A stretch of 64,000 nucleotides of DNA, taken from contig NZ_SLWR01000001.1 in assembly GCF_004345665.1 (NCBI RefSeq), positions 682,001 to 746,000 of the forward strand, written 5' to 3'. Both the position numbers and the translations under genes were made by a program. This document shows positions 1 to 9,350 of this stretch, piece after piece; the first letter of the stretch is position 1; each line of letters opens with the position of its first letter. The notes beneath the pieces are model-generated. The model made no database searches. It was not told the DNA's origin and saw only the letters and a list, made by a program, of their open reading frames with translations. This DNA is from Kribbella antiqua. GTDB taxonomy: Bacteria > Actinomycetota > Actinomycetes > Propionibacteriales > Kribbellaceae.

Positions 1-2572
1 GCAGCATCCTGGACTTCAGGCCGGACTCGCGCAGTGACGCCTCGACCTTGAGCATCGCCATCTTGATGACGTCGGCGGCCGAGCCCTGGATCGGCGCGTT
101 CAGCGCCATCCGCTCGGCCATTTCGCGGCGCTGCCGGTTGTCGCTGGTCAGGTCCGGCAGGTAGCGGCGCCGGCCCAGGATCGTCTCGGTGTACCCGCTC
201 TTGCCCGCGTCGAGAACGATGCTGCGCAGGTAGTCGCGCACGCCGCCGAACCGCTCGAAGTACTCGTCCATCAGGCCGCGCGCCTCGTCCACGCCGATCT
301 TCAGCTGCTGACTCAGCCCGTACGCCGACAGGCCGTACGCCAGGCCGTAGTTCATCGCCTTGATCTTGGCCCGCTGCTCCTGCGTCACCTCGGCAGGCTC
401 CACCGAGAACACCCGGGACGCGGTCACCGAGTGGAAGTCCATGCCCGAGTTGAACGCGGAGATCAGTCCCTCGTCCGCCGACACGTGCGCCATGATCCGC
501 ATCTCGATCTGGCTGTAGTCGGCCGACATCAGCGACTCGTTGCCCTCGCCAACGATGAACGCCTGCCGGATCCGGCGGCCCTCTTCGGTCCGGATCGGGA
601 TGTTCTGCAGGTTCGGGTCGGTCGAGCTGAGCCGCCCGGTCGCCGCGATGGTCTGGTTGAAGGTGGTGTGGATCCGGCCGTCCTTCGGGCTGATCGTCTT
701 CAGCAGCCCCTCGACCGTCTGCCGCAGCCGGGTCGCGTCCCGATGCGCCAGCAGGTAGGCCAGGAACGGGTGCTCGGTCTTCTCGAACAATGCCTGCAGC
801 GAATCCGCGTCGGTGGTGTACCCGGTCTTGGTCCGCTTCGTCTTCGGCATCTGCAGCTCGTCGAACAGCACCACCTGCAGCTGCTTGGGCGACCCGAGGT
901 TGATCTCCTTCCCGATCACCTCGTACGCCGCCGTCGCCGCTTCCCGCACACCGGTCGCGAACCGCTCCTCCAGCTCCTCCAGGTACGGCCGGTCGACCGC
1001 GATGCCGTCCCGCTCCATCCCGGCGATCACGTCGATCAACGGCAGCTCGACGTCGGCGAGCAATGCCGTACCGGCCTGCTTCTCCAACTCGGCGTCGAGC
1101 GTGTCGGCGAGGTCGGCGATCGCGCGGGCGCGCAGCATCGTCGCGTCCGCGGCCGGACCACCCTCGACGTCGTCGAAGCTGAGCTGGCCGTTCTCGGCTT
1201 CCTCGTTGCGCAGCTCACGCTTCAGATACCGCACGGTCAGATCGGCCAAGTCGTACGAGCGCTGATCCGGGCGGGCCAGATACGCACTCAGCTGGGTGTC
1301 CGAGCTCAGCCCGGCCAGTGTCCAGCCACGCTCCAGGAAGCCGAGCAGCGGGCCCTTCGCGTCATGCAATGCCTTTGGCTGCTGGGGATCCGCGAGCCAG
1401 GCCTGCCAGGCCGCGTCGTCGTCGGCCGTGAGTACGGTCGGGTCGAACCAGGCCGCGGCACCGGAGGCGTTCGCCAGCGCCAGCCCGGTGATCTCTCCCG
1501 TGCCGCGACCCCAGCTGCCCTGGACCGCGACGCCGACGCGCTCGCCGCTGCTGACATGCTCCTTGATCCACGCGGCCACCTCGCCCGGCTTCAGCTGCAC
1601 GCCGTCCAGCTCGAACCCGTGGTCGACGGTCGCGTCGACCTCTTCGTGCTCGGCGACCAGCCGCTCGCGCAGCACCCGGAACTCGAGGCTGTCGAACAGT
1701 GTGTGCACCTTCTCCCGGTCCCACGGCGTCCGCACCAGATCGTCCACCGTGACATCGAGCGTCAGGTCCCGGACCAGTTCGTTGATCTGCCGGTTCCGGA
1801 TCACGTCGGCCAGGTGCTCGCGCAGCGACTCGCCGGCCTTGCCCTTGATCTCGTTGACCCGGTCGACCACATCGTTCAGCGAGCCGAACTGGTTCAGCCA
1901 CTTCGCCGCCGTCTTCGGCCCGACCCCGGGCACGCCCGGCAGGTTGTCACTCGACTCCCCCACCAGCGCCGCGAGATCCGGGTAGAGCCGCGGGGTGACG
2001 CCGTACTTCTCCTCGACCGCGGCCGGGTCCATCCGGGCGATCTCGGACACGCCACGCTTCGGGTACAGCACCGTGACGTCGTCACTGACCAGCTGGAACG
2101 CGTCCCGGTCGCCGCTGCTGATCAGGACCTCGAAGCCCTGCTCGGAGGCCTGGGTGGCGAGCGTGGCGATGACGTCGTCGGCCTCCCAGCCGTCGATCTC
2201 GGTGGTCGGGATCCGGAGCGCCTCCAGCACCTCCTTGACCAGCGAGACCTGCCCCTTGAACTCGTCCGGCGACTTCGACCGGCCCGCCTTGTACTCCGCG
2301 TACTGCTCGGAGCGGAAGGTCTTGCGGGACACGTCGAACGCGACGCAGACATGGGTGGGCTGCTCGTCGCGGAGCATGTTGATCAGCATCGAGGTGAACC
2401 CGTACACCGCGTTCGTGTGCTGCCCGGTGGTGGTGGAGAAGTTCTCCACCGGCAGCGCGTAGAACGCCCGGTACGCCAGCGAGTGCCCGTCCAGCAGCAG
2501 GATCCGCGGCCGGCCGGCACCGGGCTGCGCGGGGTCCTTGGTCATCGTCGAGGTGTTGGTTTCTGGAGCCAC
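1..2572 (-). CDS. polA: DNA polymerase I, C-terminus beyond the window
   Basis: DNA-dependent DNA polymerase with an N-terminal 5'-3' (flap) exonuclease, used in Okazaki-fragment processing and repair. I translated it from the minus strand because its stop lies off the left edge. The N-terminal exonuclease begins RILLLDGHSLAYRAFYALP, and the helix-hairpin-helix region NLPGVPGVGPKTAAKWL is present. Polymerase motif A is SADYSQIEMRIMAHVS and motif B is RAKIKAMNYGLAYGLS; the last visible part is NAPIQGSAADVIKMAMLKVE. The central proofreading domain has lost the first acidic DxE pair (VAVQGSW in its place), as is usual in actinobacterial PolA, so 3'-5' exonuclease activity is unlikely. A GTG start at 2572 is chosen; an in-frame ATG at 2545 is possible, and neither has a clear Shine-Dalgarno sequence. 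The gene is divergent from the thioesterase at 2635. Confidence 0.96.
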   Translation of the reverse strand, partial: MAPETNTSTMTKDPAQPGAGRPRILLLDGHSLAYRAFYALPVENFSTTTGQHTNAVYGFTSMLINMLRDEQPTHVCVAFDVSRKTFRSEQYAEYKAGRSKSPDEFKGQVSLVKEVLEALRIPTTEIDGWEADDVIATLATQASEQGFEVLISSGDRDAFQLVSDDVTVLYPKRGVSEIARMDPAAVEEKYGVTPRLYPDLAALVGESSDNLPGVPGVGPKTAAKWLNQFGSLNDVVDRVNEIKGKAGESLREHLADVIRNRQINELVRDLTLDVTVDDLVRTPWDREKVHTLFDSLEFRVLRERLVAEHEEVDATVDHGFELDGVQLKPGEVAAWIKEHVSSGERVGVAVQGSWGRGTGEITGLALANASGAAAWFDPTVLTADDDAAWQAWLADPQQPKALHDAKGPLLGFLERGWTLAGLSSDTQLSAYLARPDQRSYDLADLTVRYLKRELRNEEAENGQLSFDDVEGGPAADATMLRARAIADLADTLDAELEKQAGTALLADVELPLIDVIAGMERDGIAVDRPYLEELEERFATGVREAATAAYEVIGKEINLGSPKQLQVVLFDELQMPKTKRTKTGYTTDADSLQALFEKTEHPFLAYLLAHRDATRLRQTVEGLLKTISPKDGRIHTTFNQTIAATGRLSSTDPNLQNIPIRTEEGRRIRQAFIVGEGNESLMSADYSQIEMRIMAHVSADEGLISAFNSGMDFHSVTASRVFSVEPAEVTQEQRAKIKAMNYGLAYGLSAYGLSQQLKIGVDEARGLMDEYFERFGGVRDYLRSIVLDAGKSGYTETILGRRRYLPDLTSDNRQRREMAERMALNAPIQGSAADVIKMAMLKVEASLRESGLKSRML

Positions 2573-2634
2573 GTACCGACTCTAGTGGTTCCCACCGACA
2601 GTTCTGTCACAGCCGCTGACGTACTCTGCCGTGT

Positions 2635-3066
2635 GTGACAGATCAGAGCACCGACGGTATGGATCTTGGGCCGGGCATGGGCATGGAGGGCACCTTGCTC
2701 AGCGTGATGGGCATCGTGGTCAAGGAGGCCGCGCCGGAGCGGATCGTCGCGACCATGCCGGTCAAGGGCAACACCCAGCCGTACGGACTGCTGCACGGCG
2801 GCGCGTCCTGCGTCCTGGCCGAGAGCCTCGGCTCGATCGGCTCCGCCCTGCACGCGGCCCCCTACGGGAAGGTCGCGGTCGGTGTCGACATCAACGCCAC
2901 CCACCACCGCGCCGTCCGCGACGGCCTCGTCACCGGCGTCGCCACCCCGATCTACCTCGGCCGTACCACGACGTCGTACGAAGTAGTCATCACCGACGAC
3001 CGGGACAAGCGGGTGTGTACGGCGCGGATCACCTGTCAGCTGATTCAGGCTCCGCCGGGTAGCTGA
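2635..3066 (+). CDS. PaaI-type hotdog-fold thioesterase
   Basis: A 143-residue acyl-CoA thioesterase of the PaaI/YigI hotdog family, expected to hydrolyse aryl- or acyl-CoA thioesters in the cytoplasm. The active-site signature is HGG at residues 54-56 followed by the acidic residue in VLAESLGS (Glu63), and the single hotdog domain has the usual length. The start is GTG, directly inside the short polA divergent region, so the transcript may be leaderless. Its last 38 bases overlap the 3' end of the convergent GNAT gene. A PaaI-like thioesterase next to polA is a familiar actinobacterial arrangement. Substrate unknown. Confidence 0.88.
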   Translation: MTDQSTDGMDLGPGMGMEGTLLSVMGIVVKEAAPERIVATMPVKGNTQPYGLLHGGASCVLAESLGSIGSALHAAPYGKVAVGVDINATHHRAVRDGLVTGVATPIYLGRTTTSYEVVITDDRDKRVCTARITCQLIQAPPGS

Positions 3067-3667
3067 CGTCCGCGGCGTCGGTGGGATCCACCGGCAGCGG
3101 CCGCTGCAGCTGGGCGCGGCGGGCGATCACCGACCGTCGCGACGACAGCAGGGCCAGCAGGTTCGGCGCGTGCTCGGCGGCGAGCCGGCGACGGACAGTG
3201 TGCGTGGTCGCGAACCGCAGTACGCCGGCCTGCCCGAGACCGAGGCGGGCCAGGAACCTGTTCGCCTCGCGGGCGATCGCTGGTGCGACGGCGGCCAGGT
3301 GTGCACAGTTCTCGTGCTCGGCCCAGGCGGCCGCCTCCGCGATCAGCGCCTTGCCCAGTCCGTGCCGGCGGGCGTTGTCACTGACGTGCAGGTATTCCAC
3401 TGTCACGGTGAAGTCGTCGTGCAGCGGACTGATCGCCGTACGGCGCAGATACGCCATACCGTGGACGGCTCCGTCCATGACGCCGACCAGCAGCCGGCCG
3501 AACGGGTCGTCGAGATGTTTGCCGACAGCAACCTCGACGGCAGGCGTCGTCGGGGCCGCAGGCAACCGTTGCGGGTGGCCGGAAGCGGTGGTCATCTCCC
3601 GCCATAACGCCACCAAGGCGCCGGCATCACCCCGCTGGGCATCCCTCACCTCAATGGCTGACGCCAC
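3029..3667 (-). CDS. GNAT family N-acetyltransferase
   Basis: A 212-residue acetyltransferase of the GNAT fold. The acetyl-CoA binding motif lies in residues 93-110 (LHVSDNARRHGLGKALIAEA), preceded by the beta-strand VTVEYL. The GTG start at 3667 has a strong AGGAGG five bases upstream. About 50 residues after the GNAT core are basic and not recognised. Convergent with, and overlapping, the thioesterase gene. The acceptor substrate cannot be predicted. Confidence 0.85.
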   Translation of the reverse strand: MASAIEVRDAQRGDAGALVALWREMTTASGHPQRLPAAPTTPAVEVAVGKHLDDPFGRLLVGVMDGAVHGMAYLRRTAISPLHDDFTVTVEYLHVSDNARRHGLGKALIAEAAAWAEHENCAHLAAVAPAIAREANRFLARLGLGQAGVLRFATTHTVRRRLAAEHAPNLLALLSSRRSVIARRAQLQRPLPVDPTDAADVSYPAEPESADR

Positions 3668-3793
3668 AGCGACCTCCTGGTCTGGTCCACCCCCGAGGTG
3701 AACGGGACGGACGGATACGCTCGTCCTCGCGCAACAGTAGGCCCTCGCGGGTCACTTGCAAAGCTGCGCCGCCCGGGCTGATCGGAGACAGGT

Positions 3794-4534
3794 TTGTTCA
3801 TCGGAATCGGCACTGTCGTGAACGTCGCGACGGTGCTCGTCGGTTCGGTACTCGGCGTACTCATCGGCCATCGGCTGAGTCACCGCACCCGCGATCTGGT
3901 CACCGACGCGCTGGGGCTGGTCACGCTCCTGATCGCGATCAGCTCGGCACTGACGGTGGGCGACAAGGCACTCAGCGACGCCGTCGGCGACAGCGCGCCG
4001 ATCCTGATCGTGCTCGGCGCGATGCTGATCGGCGGGATCACCGGCTCGCTGCTGCGGATCGAGCAGCGACTGGAGGATTTCGGCGGCTGGATTCAGCGCA
4101 GGTTCGACCGGGGTGAGGGACAAGGCACGTTCGTCGAGGGCTTCGTGTCCGCGTCGATGGTGTTCTGCGTCGGCCCGCTGACGTTCCTGGGCGCGCTGTC
4201 GGACGGTCTCGGACGCGGCGCGGATCAGCTGCTGCTCAAGGCAGTGCTGGACGGCTTCGCCTCGATCGCCTTCGCCGCGTCCTTCGGCTGGGGCGTGGCG
4301 GCCTCGGCGCTCGTCGTACTGGTTGTGCAGGGTCTGATGACCGCTGTCGGTGCGGTGCTGGGCGACGTACTCCCGGAGGCGCATGTGACCGCGCTGGGAG
4401 CGACTGGTGGCGTGATGCTGATCGGCGTCGCGTTGCGGCTGCTGAAGCTGAAGCAGGTCGCTGTGGCCGATCTGCTGCCGGCGCTGATCGTTGCGCCGCT
4501 GCTCGTCCAGTTGCTTGTCGTCATCCGTGGCTGA
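3794..4534 (+). CDS. DUF554 family membrane protein (YdfK-like)
   Basis: A 246-residue integral membrane protein of the DUF554 family, with about seven hydrophobic segments. It begins FIGIGTVVNVATVLVGSVLG and has the family's GGITGSLLRIE stretch, the central MVFCVGPLTFLGALSDGL and a hydrophobic C-terminus. The start is TTG, preceded by GGAGACAGG. It is monocistronic and ends 3 bases into the stem of a strong terminator. Molecular function of the family is not established; transport is only a guess. Confidence 0.88.
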   Translation: MFIGIGTVVNVATVLVGSVLGVLIGHRLSHRTRDLVTDALGLVTLLIAISSALTVGDKALSDAVGDSAPILIVLGAMLIGGITGSLLRIEQRLEDFGGWIQRRFDRGEGQGTFVEGFVSASMVFCVGPLTFLGALSDGLGRGADQLLLKAVLDGFASIAFAASFGWGVAASALVVLVVQGLMTAVGAVLGDVLPEAHVTALGATGGVMLIGVALRLLKLKQVAVADLLPALIVAPLLVQLLVVIRG

Positions 4535-4563
4535 GCCCCCTGGCGTGACGCCAGGGGGCTCAG
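4531..4563. terminator. Bidirectional hairpin terminator
   Basis: A perfect 15-bp inverted repeat with a TGA loop (left arm CTGAGCCCCCTGGCG), starting at the stop codon of the DUF554 gene and lying 14 bases beyond the livF stop. It has no long T-tract, as is common in high-GC actinobacteria. It sits between convergent genes, so it can serve both. Confidence 0.85.
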
Positions 4564-4576
4564 GGCAACTACTGCG

Positions 4577-5293
4577 TCAGTCCTCGCCGAGGTAGGCCTT
4601 GCGGACGTCCTCGTTGACCAGCAGGTCGCGGCCGGTGCCGGACAGCACGATCTTGCCGACCTCCAGCACATAGCCGTAGTCGGCCCGCTTCAGCGCCGCC
4701 TGCGCGTTCTGCTCCACCAGCAGGATCGTGGTGCCCTGCCGCTGCAGCTCGGTCACCGTCGACATGATGCGCTGCATCATGATCGGCGACAGACCCATCG
4801 ACGGCTCGTCCAGCATCATCAGCTTCGGCCGGCTCATCATCGCCCGGCCCATCGCCAGCATCTGCTGCTCACCGCCGGAGAACGTCCCGGCCGGCTGCTT
4901 GCGCCGCTCCCCCAGGATCGGGAACAGGTCGTAGGCCGCGTTCAGATCGGTGCGGATCCCGCCCTGATCCTTGCGGGCGAACGCCCCGAGCAGCAGGTTC
5001 TCCTCGACCGAGAGCTTGGCGAAGATCCGCCGGCCCTCCGGCGAGTGCGACAGCCCCCGCGCGACGATGTCGTGCGCCGGCATCGTGTCGATCCGCTCAC
5101 CCTGGAACCAGACCTCACCCGACGACGGCCGGAGCAGCCCGGAGATCGTCCGCAGCGTGGTGGTCTTACCGGCGCCGTTGGTGCCGATCAGCGACACGAC
5201 CTGACCCTGGTCCACGCTGAAGCTGATCTTCTTCACCGCGAGGATTTTGCCGTAGGCAACTTCCAGGTCGCGGACCTCGAGCATCGCGGTCAT
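4577..5293 (-). CDS. livF: Branched-chain amino-acid ABC transporter ATPase LivF
   Basis: Cytoplasmic ATPase subunit of the high-affinity Leu/Ile/Val (HAAT) importer, 238 residues. Walker A is GTNGAGKT at residues 37-44, the signature is FSGGEQQM near 138-145, and Walker B is LMMLDEPS near 158-165. The switch region reads LLVEQNAQAAL, the LivF-family form without the usual His. It is the last gene of the operon, its start overlapping the end of livG by four bases (ATGA). It pairs with LivG to drive LivHM. Confidence 0.95.
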   Translation of the reverse strand: MTAMLEVRDLEVAYGKILAVKKISFSVDQGQVVSLIGTNGAGKTTTLRTISGLLRPSSGEVWFQGERIDTMPAHDIVARGLSHSPEGRRIFAKLSVEENLLLGAFARKDQGGIRTDLNAAYDLFPILGERRKQPAGTFSGGEQQMLAMGRAMMSRPKLMMLDEPSMGLSPIMMQRIMSTVTELQRQGTTILLVEQNAQAALKRADYGYVLEVGKIVLSGTGRDLLVNEDVRKAYLGED

Positions 5294-6228
5294 GGGGCCT
5301 CCTCACCCTCTACGGAGTCCTGCGGCCGGTCGTCCTCGTCGACGTCCTCGTCGCCGGTGCCGATGTAGGCCTCGATCACCCGCGGGTCGGACTGCACCTC
5401 GGCCGGCGTGCCCTCGATCAGGGCCTCGCCGCGGACCAGGCAGAGCACCCGGTCGCAGAGGTTGAAGATGAACCGCATGTCGTGCTCGATCACCACCACC
5501 GACAGGCCAGAGTCCCGGATCTTGAAGATCAGGTCACTGCACTGGCGGGTCTCCTGCGGGTTCATACCGGCCGTCGGCTCGTCCAGCAGGATGAGCTTCG
5601 GGTCGGTGGCCAGCGCGCGGGCGATCTCCAGCCGCCGCTGGTCGCCGTACGGCATGTTCCGGGCCAGGTGCTCCCCGGACTTCCCGAGGCCGACGAACTC
5701 GAGCAGCTCCTGCGCCCGGGCCCGGGTGGCGGCCTCTTCGCGACGGTACTTCGGTCCGCGCAGGACCGACGTGAGCGCGCCGGAACTGGTCCGGCAGTAG
5801 CGCCCGACCATGACATTCTCCAGCGCGGTCATGTTGGCGAACAGCCGGATGTTCTGGAACGTCCGCGCCATTCCCGCGCGTACGACGGCCCGCGGTTTCG
5901 GCGCCAATGGCGTCAGTCCGGTGAGCGGCTGCACCGGAACCGCCTCCGCCGACTCGCGCTGCTGGCGCTCGGGCGACTTCGCTTTCCTCGGCGCACCGGC
6001 GAACCGGACTTGGCCGCTGGTCGGCTTGTACAGGCCGGTGAGGCAGTTGAAGAACGTCGTCTTGCCGGCTCCGTTCGGGCCGATCAGGCCGACGATCTCG
6101 CCTTCCCGGACGGTCAGGTTGACGTTGTTGACCGCCAGCAGACCACCGAACCGCATGGTCACGCCGGAAGCCTCCAGCACCGGTTGTCCGATCTCCGGTG
6201 CCGTGCGCCTCGTCTCAGTGACGGTCAT
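5290..6228 (-). CDS. livG: Branched-chain amino-acid ABC transporter ATPase LivG
   Basis: Second ATPase subunit of the Liv importer, 312 residues, longer than the usual ~255. Walker A GPNGAGKT is at residues 50-57; Walker B LILLDEPTAGMNP and the switch VVVIEHDMRFI with its His are intact. A proline/lysine-rich insertion of about 35 residues (roughly 80-116) lies between the first beta-sheet lobe and the Q-loop segment ARTFQNIRLF, and there is an acidic C-terminal tail (TGDEDVDEDD). Starts and stops overlap livM and livF by four bases each. Confidence 0.95.
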   Translation of the reverse strand: MTVTETRRTAPEIGQPVLEASGVTMRFGGLLAVNNVNLTVREGEIVGLIGPNGAGKTTFFNCLTGLYKPTSGQVRFAGAPRKAKSPERQQRESAEAVPVQPLTGLTPLAPKPRAVVRAGMARTFQNIRLFANMTALENVMVGRYCRTSSGALTSVLRGPKYRREEAATRARAQELLEFVGLGKSGEHLARNMPYGDQRRLEIARALATDPKLILLDEPTAGMNPQETRQCSDLIFKIRDSGLSVVVIEHDMRFIFNLCDRVLCLVRGEALIEGTPAEVQSDPRVIEAYIGTGDEDVDEDDRPQDSVEGEEAP

Positions 6229-7952
6229 TTCGCCTCCTCGACGACGAGCTGTTCCTCAGCTTCGAGGTGCTCGGCCTCAACCGCTTCGGCCAGCGCCTCG
6301 TCCTCCTCATGGAACTCCAGCAGCCGGCGCCGGTTGGCGACGAGGCCCTCCGGCCTGAACCGCATCATCAGCACCAGCAGCAGACCGAACAGCAGCAGCC
6401 GGTACTCCGAGAAGAACCGCAGCTTTTCCGGCAGCAGCTTCAGGATCGTTGCTCCCAGCAACACACCGGCGATGGTGCCCATACCGCCGAGCACGATCGC
6501 GGCGAGCAGGAACGCCGACTCCAGGAAGATGTACTGGTCCGGGCTGACCGCGCCGTCCTGGTGCGCCTTGACCGTACCGGCCAGGCCGGCCAGGAAGGCA
6601 CCGACCGCGAACGCGAGCAGCTTCAGCCCGAACACGTTCACGCCCATCGCCTCGGCTGCCTTCTCGTCCTCCCGGATCGCCACCCAGCCACGGCCGATCC
6701 GGCTGTTGTTCAGCCGGGAGAAGACCAGGATGACGCCGCCAATCAGGATCAGCAGCAGGAAGTAGTAGTTCGAGAATCGGCCCAGGTCGATCCCGGCGAC
6801 ATTGTGCTCGTCGCCGAAGTTGAAGCCGAACAGCTCCAGGTCCGGAATACCGGGGATACCGTTCGGCCCGTTGGTCAGGTTCGGCCCGTTGTTGCCGTCC
6901 AGGTTGAACATCGAGAACCGGAAGATCTCACCGAAGCCCAGCGTCACGATGGCCAGGTAGTCACCCGAGACCCGCAGCGTCGGCGAACCGATGATGAGGC
7001 CCGCCAGCGCCGCCACACAGGCACCGACCAAGACGACCACCAGGAACGGCGGCTTCCACCCGATGGTGGCGAACGCCGAGTTCGACAGTGTCGCCGCCAC
7101 GTAGGCGCCGGACCCGAGGAACGCGATGTACCCGAGGTCCAGCAGGCCGGCTAGGCCGACCACGATGTTCAGGCCCATCGCGGTGGCGCTGAACACCAGC
7201 ACCTGGGTCGCGATGGACATGTTCGCGTCCGACCCGCCCTGGGTGAACGGGAACAGGAACGCCACCACGAACGCCGACAGCGTCAGCACCTTCTTGTTGC
7301 GCTGGGCAGCATGCCCGACCCAGGTCATCGAGCCAGTCCGGAACAGCCCGGCGACGACGGCCGCGATGAACACCAGGCAGAGCACGAACGACCAGGCGTC
7401 CTGCAGCCCGAGCGCGAACGCCGCCACGAACAGCGCGGCCGCCATCAGGACCGCGATCGAGAGGATCTCGAACCAGCCCGGAAGTCTCGCCTCGCTCATG
7501 TCCCGCAGTTGCCGCAACGGCAGCATCCGGGACGAGACCAGGATCAGCGCGGCCCCGACCAGCGAGATGTATCCGCCGGGGTTCACATTGATCAGGCCGT
7601 CGGACTCGGTCGCGATCGCGACCAGGACGAGCACCATGTAGAGCGTCAGCCAGATGCCCAGCGCCCGCAGGCCGAGCGTGGCATCGAGCCACCCGCCGAG
7701 CTTGGTCAGCGGACCCTTCTCGGCGAGCAGCAGGACCAGTGCCAGTAGGGCGACGATGATCGTCAGGATCTGCAGGCTGCCCGGGTACAAGTTGATCGAC
7801 AGATCGCCCAGGATCGTTCCGTCGTAGCTCCACGACAGGAAGGACCCGGCGATGACCAGCACCACACCGGCGAGGCCGAGCGGCCACGCCAACGGCTTGG
7901 CCGTCTGAACCTCGGTCTCCGGAGCCTCCGGAGTTGTCGTCACGTCGCTCAT
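6225..7952 (-). CDS. livM: Branched-chain amino-acid ABC permease LivM with long N-terminal membrane extension
   Basis: Permease subunit of the Liv importer, 575 residues. The canonical LivM core starts near residue 240 (FVVAFLFPFTQGG, then GLNIVVGLAGLLDLGYIAF) and includes the EAA-type loop GRGWVAIREDEKAAEAMGVN. Before it are about 240 extra residues with around six hydrophobic segments not found in enterobacterial LivM. After the core the protein ends in an acidic, coiled-coil-like tail (HEEDEALAEAVEAEHLEAEE). Translationally coupled to livH and livG by four-base overlaps. Confidence 0.93.
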   Translation of the reverse strand: MSDVTTTPEAPETEVQTAKPLAWPLGLAGVVLVIAGSFLSWSYDGTILGDLSINLYPGSLQILTIIVALLALVLLLAEKGPLTKLGGWLDATLGLRALGIWLTLYMVLVLVAIATESDGLINVNPGGYISLVGAALILVSSRMLPLRQLRDMSEARLPGWFEILSIAVLMAAALFVAAFALGLQDAWSFVLCLVFIAAVVAGLFRTGSMTWVGHAAQRNKKVLTLSAFVVAFLFPFTQGGSDANMSIATQVLVFSATAMGLNIVVGLAGLLDLGYIAFLGSGAYVAATLSNSAFATIGWKPPFLVVVLVGACVAALAGLIIGSPTLRVSGDYLAIVTLGFGEIFRFSMFNLDGNNGPNLTNGPNGIPGIPDLELFGFNFGDEHNVAGIDLGRFSNYYFLLLILIGGVILVFSRLNNSRIGRGWVAIREDEKAAEAMGVNVFGLKLLAFAVGAFLAGLAGTVKAHQDGAVSPDQYIFLESAFLLAAIVLGGMGTIAGVLLGATILKLLPEKLRFFSEYRLLLFGLLLVLMMRFRPEGLVANRRRLLEFHEEDEALAEAVEAEHLEAEEQLVVEEAK

Positions 7953-9265
7953 GCCCGGTCCACCACCCTTGCGCCGAGCAGGCCCTGCGGCCTGAAGACC
8001 AGTACCAGAATCAGGATCACGAACGCCCAGACGTCCTTCCAGGTACTACCACCGAACGCACCCGGAATGTACTGCGTGGCCATCGCCTCGACGACACCGA
8101 GCACCAGACCACCGACGACGGCGCCCCAGATGTTGCCGATACCACCGAGGACGGCGGCCGTGAACGCCTTCAGACCGGCCAGGAAGCCCATCCTGAAGTC
8201 GATGTTGTTGTTCTGCAGGCCCTGCGACACACCCGCGATGGCCGCCAGTACGGCGCCCAGCGCGAACGCGACCACGATGATCCGGTCCACGTTGATACCC
8301 ATCAGCCGGGCGGTGTCCGGGTCCTGCGAGACCGCCTGCATACCGCGGCCGAGCCGGGTCCGGTTGATGAAGTACCAGAGCAGGATCGCGCACAGCGCCA
8401 GCGCGGCGACGGTGAAGATCGCCGAGCGCTGGATGGTCACACCACCGGCCTCCAGCGCAGCGCCGCTGACGACGTCGATCTGCGGGAACGGGATCCGCTG
8501 CTTGGCGCTCGGCCACTCGATGTCGGTGATGATCGACTTGAAGATCACCCAGCCCAGCTCCGCCCCGACGGCCGAAATGGCAGCCGCCTCGGCGATCGCC
8601 GCGAACTTGACCTGGTAGCGCGCATTACGCCGTACGGCGAAACCGGCCAGCCAGCCCGCCGCCGTACCGACGAGGGCTCCGAGCACGATCACACCCGGCA
8701 CCAGCAGCGGCGTCAGGTCACGCTCGACCAGCCGGACCACGGCCCACAGCGCGACCGCACCGACCGCGGCACCGATCAGCGGGGCGCGGTCGTACCACTT
8801 CGTCGTCGGGCTGTTCAGCTCGGTCTTCGCCAGCCTCGCGCCGAGGAAGTAGCCGAGGGCAAGGGCCAAGGCGGCGAAGACCACCACGGTCCACTGCGGC
8901 TGGTCGTAAAACAAACGAACGAATTCCTGCAGGAACACGGAAATACCGATCGCCGTGATCAGCGGTGCCAGGCGTGGCGCGTTCCGCAGGGGACGGTACG
9001 CGACACGTTCCATCAGCACCGCCGTGCCGACCGACGCGACGATGGCGCCGACGATCATGATCGGCAGGATCCACACGCCGGTCTGACCGTCGAAGAACAA
9101 CAAGTACGTCGTCAGTGCGCCGAACGCACCGATCATGAACACCTCGCCATGGGCGAAGTTGATGAGCTGCACGATGCCGTACACCACGGTGTAACCGACC
9201 GCGATCAGGGCGTACAGCGAACCCAGGGTCAGCCCGTTCACGAGCTGCTGGAGGAACTGGTCCAT
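7949..9265 (-). CDS. livH: Branched-chain amino-acid ABC permease LivH with internal insertion
   Basis: Permease subunit of the Liv importer, 438 residues against the usual ~300. The N-terminal core is typical (GLTLGSLYALIAVGYTVVYG, then INFAHGEVFMIGAF), and the EAA-type loop is RTRLGRGMQAVSQDPDTARL. About 125 additional residues (roughly 125-250), with two or three hydrophobic stretches, lie between the standard central helices. The start ATG is preceded by AGGAGG seven bases upstream. First gene after the hairpin that follows livK. Confidence 0.93.
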   Translation of the reverse strand: MDQFLQQLVNGLTLGSLYALIAVGYTVVYGIVQLINFAHGEVFMIGAFGALTTYLLFFDGQTGVWILPIMIVGAIVASVGTAVLMERVAYRPLRNAPRLAPLITAIGISVFLQEFVRLFYDQPQWTVVVFAALALALGYFLGARLAKTELNSPTTKWYDRAPLIGAAVGAVALWAVVRLVERDLTPLLVPGVIVLGALVGTAAGWLAGFAVRRNARYQVKFAAIAEAAAISAVGAELGWVIFKSIITDIEWPSAKQRIPFPQIDVVSGAALEAGGVTIQRSAIFTVAALALCAILLWYFINRTRLGRGMQAVSQDPDTARLMGINVDRIIVVAFALGAVLAAIAGVSQGLQNNNIDFRMGFLAGLKAFTAAVLGGIGNIWGAVVGGLVLGVVEAMATQYIPGAFGGSTWKDVWAFVILILVLVFRPQGLLGARVVDRA

Positions 9266-9300
9266 GTCGACCTCCTAACTCCCTTGTTTAGAACATGCCA

Positions 9301-9330
9301 CGGGGGTGGGAGGATCAGCTCCCACCCCCG
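9301..9330 (-). terminator. Intra-operon hairpin between livK and livH (attenuator-like)
   Basis: A perfect 12-bp stem (arms 9301-9312 and 9319-9330) with a GATCAG loop, starting 20 bases after the livK stop and 36 bases before livH. No T-run follows. In binding-protein-dependent transporters such hairpins stabilise or partly terminate the message, so that the binding protein is made in excess over the permeases. Confidence 0.7.
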
Positions 9331-9350
9331 AGGTCATGAGGTCGACTCCG

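Noticed and set aside
431..2638. A 735-codon plus-strand frame opposite polA
   Set aside because: Antisense shadow of polA, which has all polymerase motifs on the minus strand; the product shows no motif.
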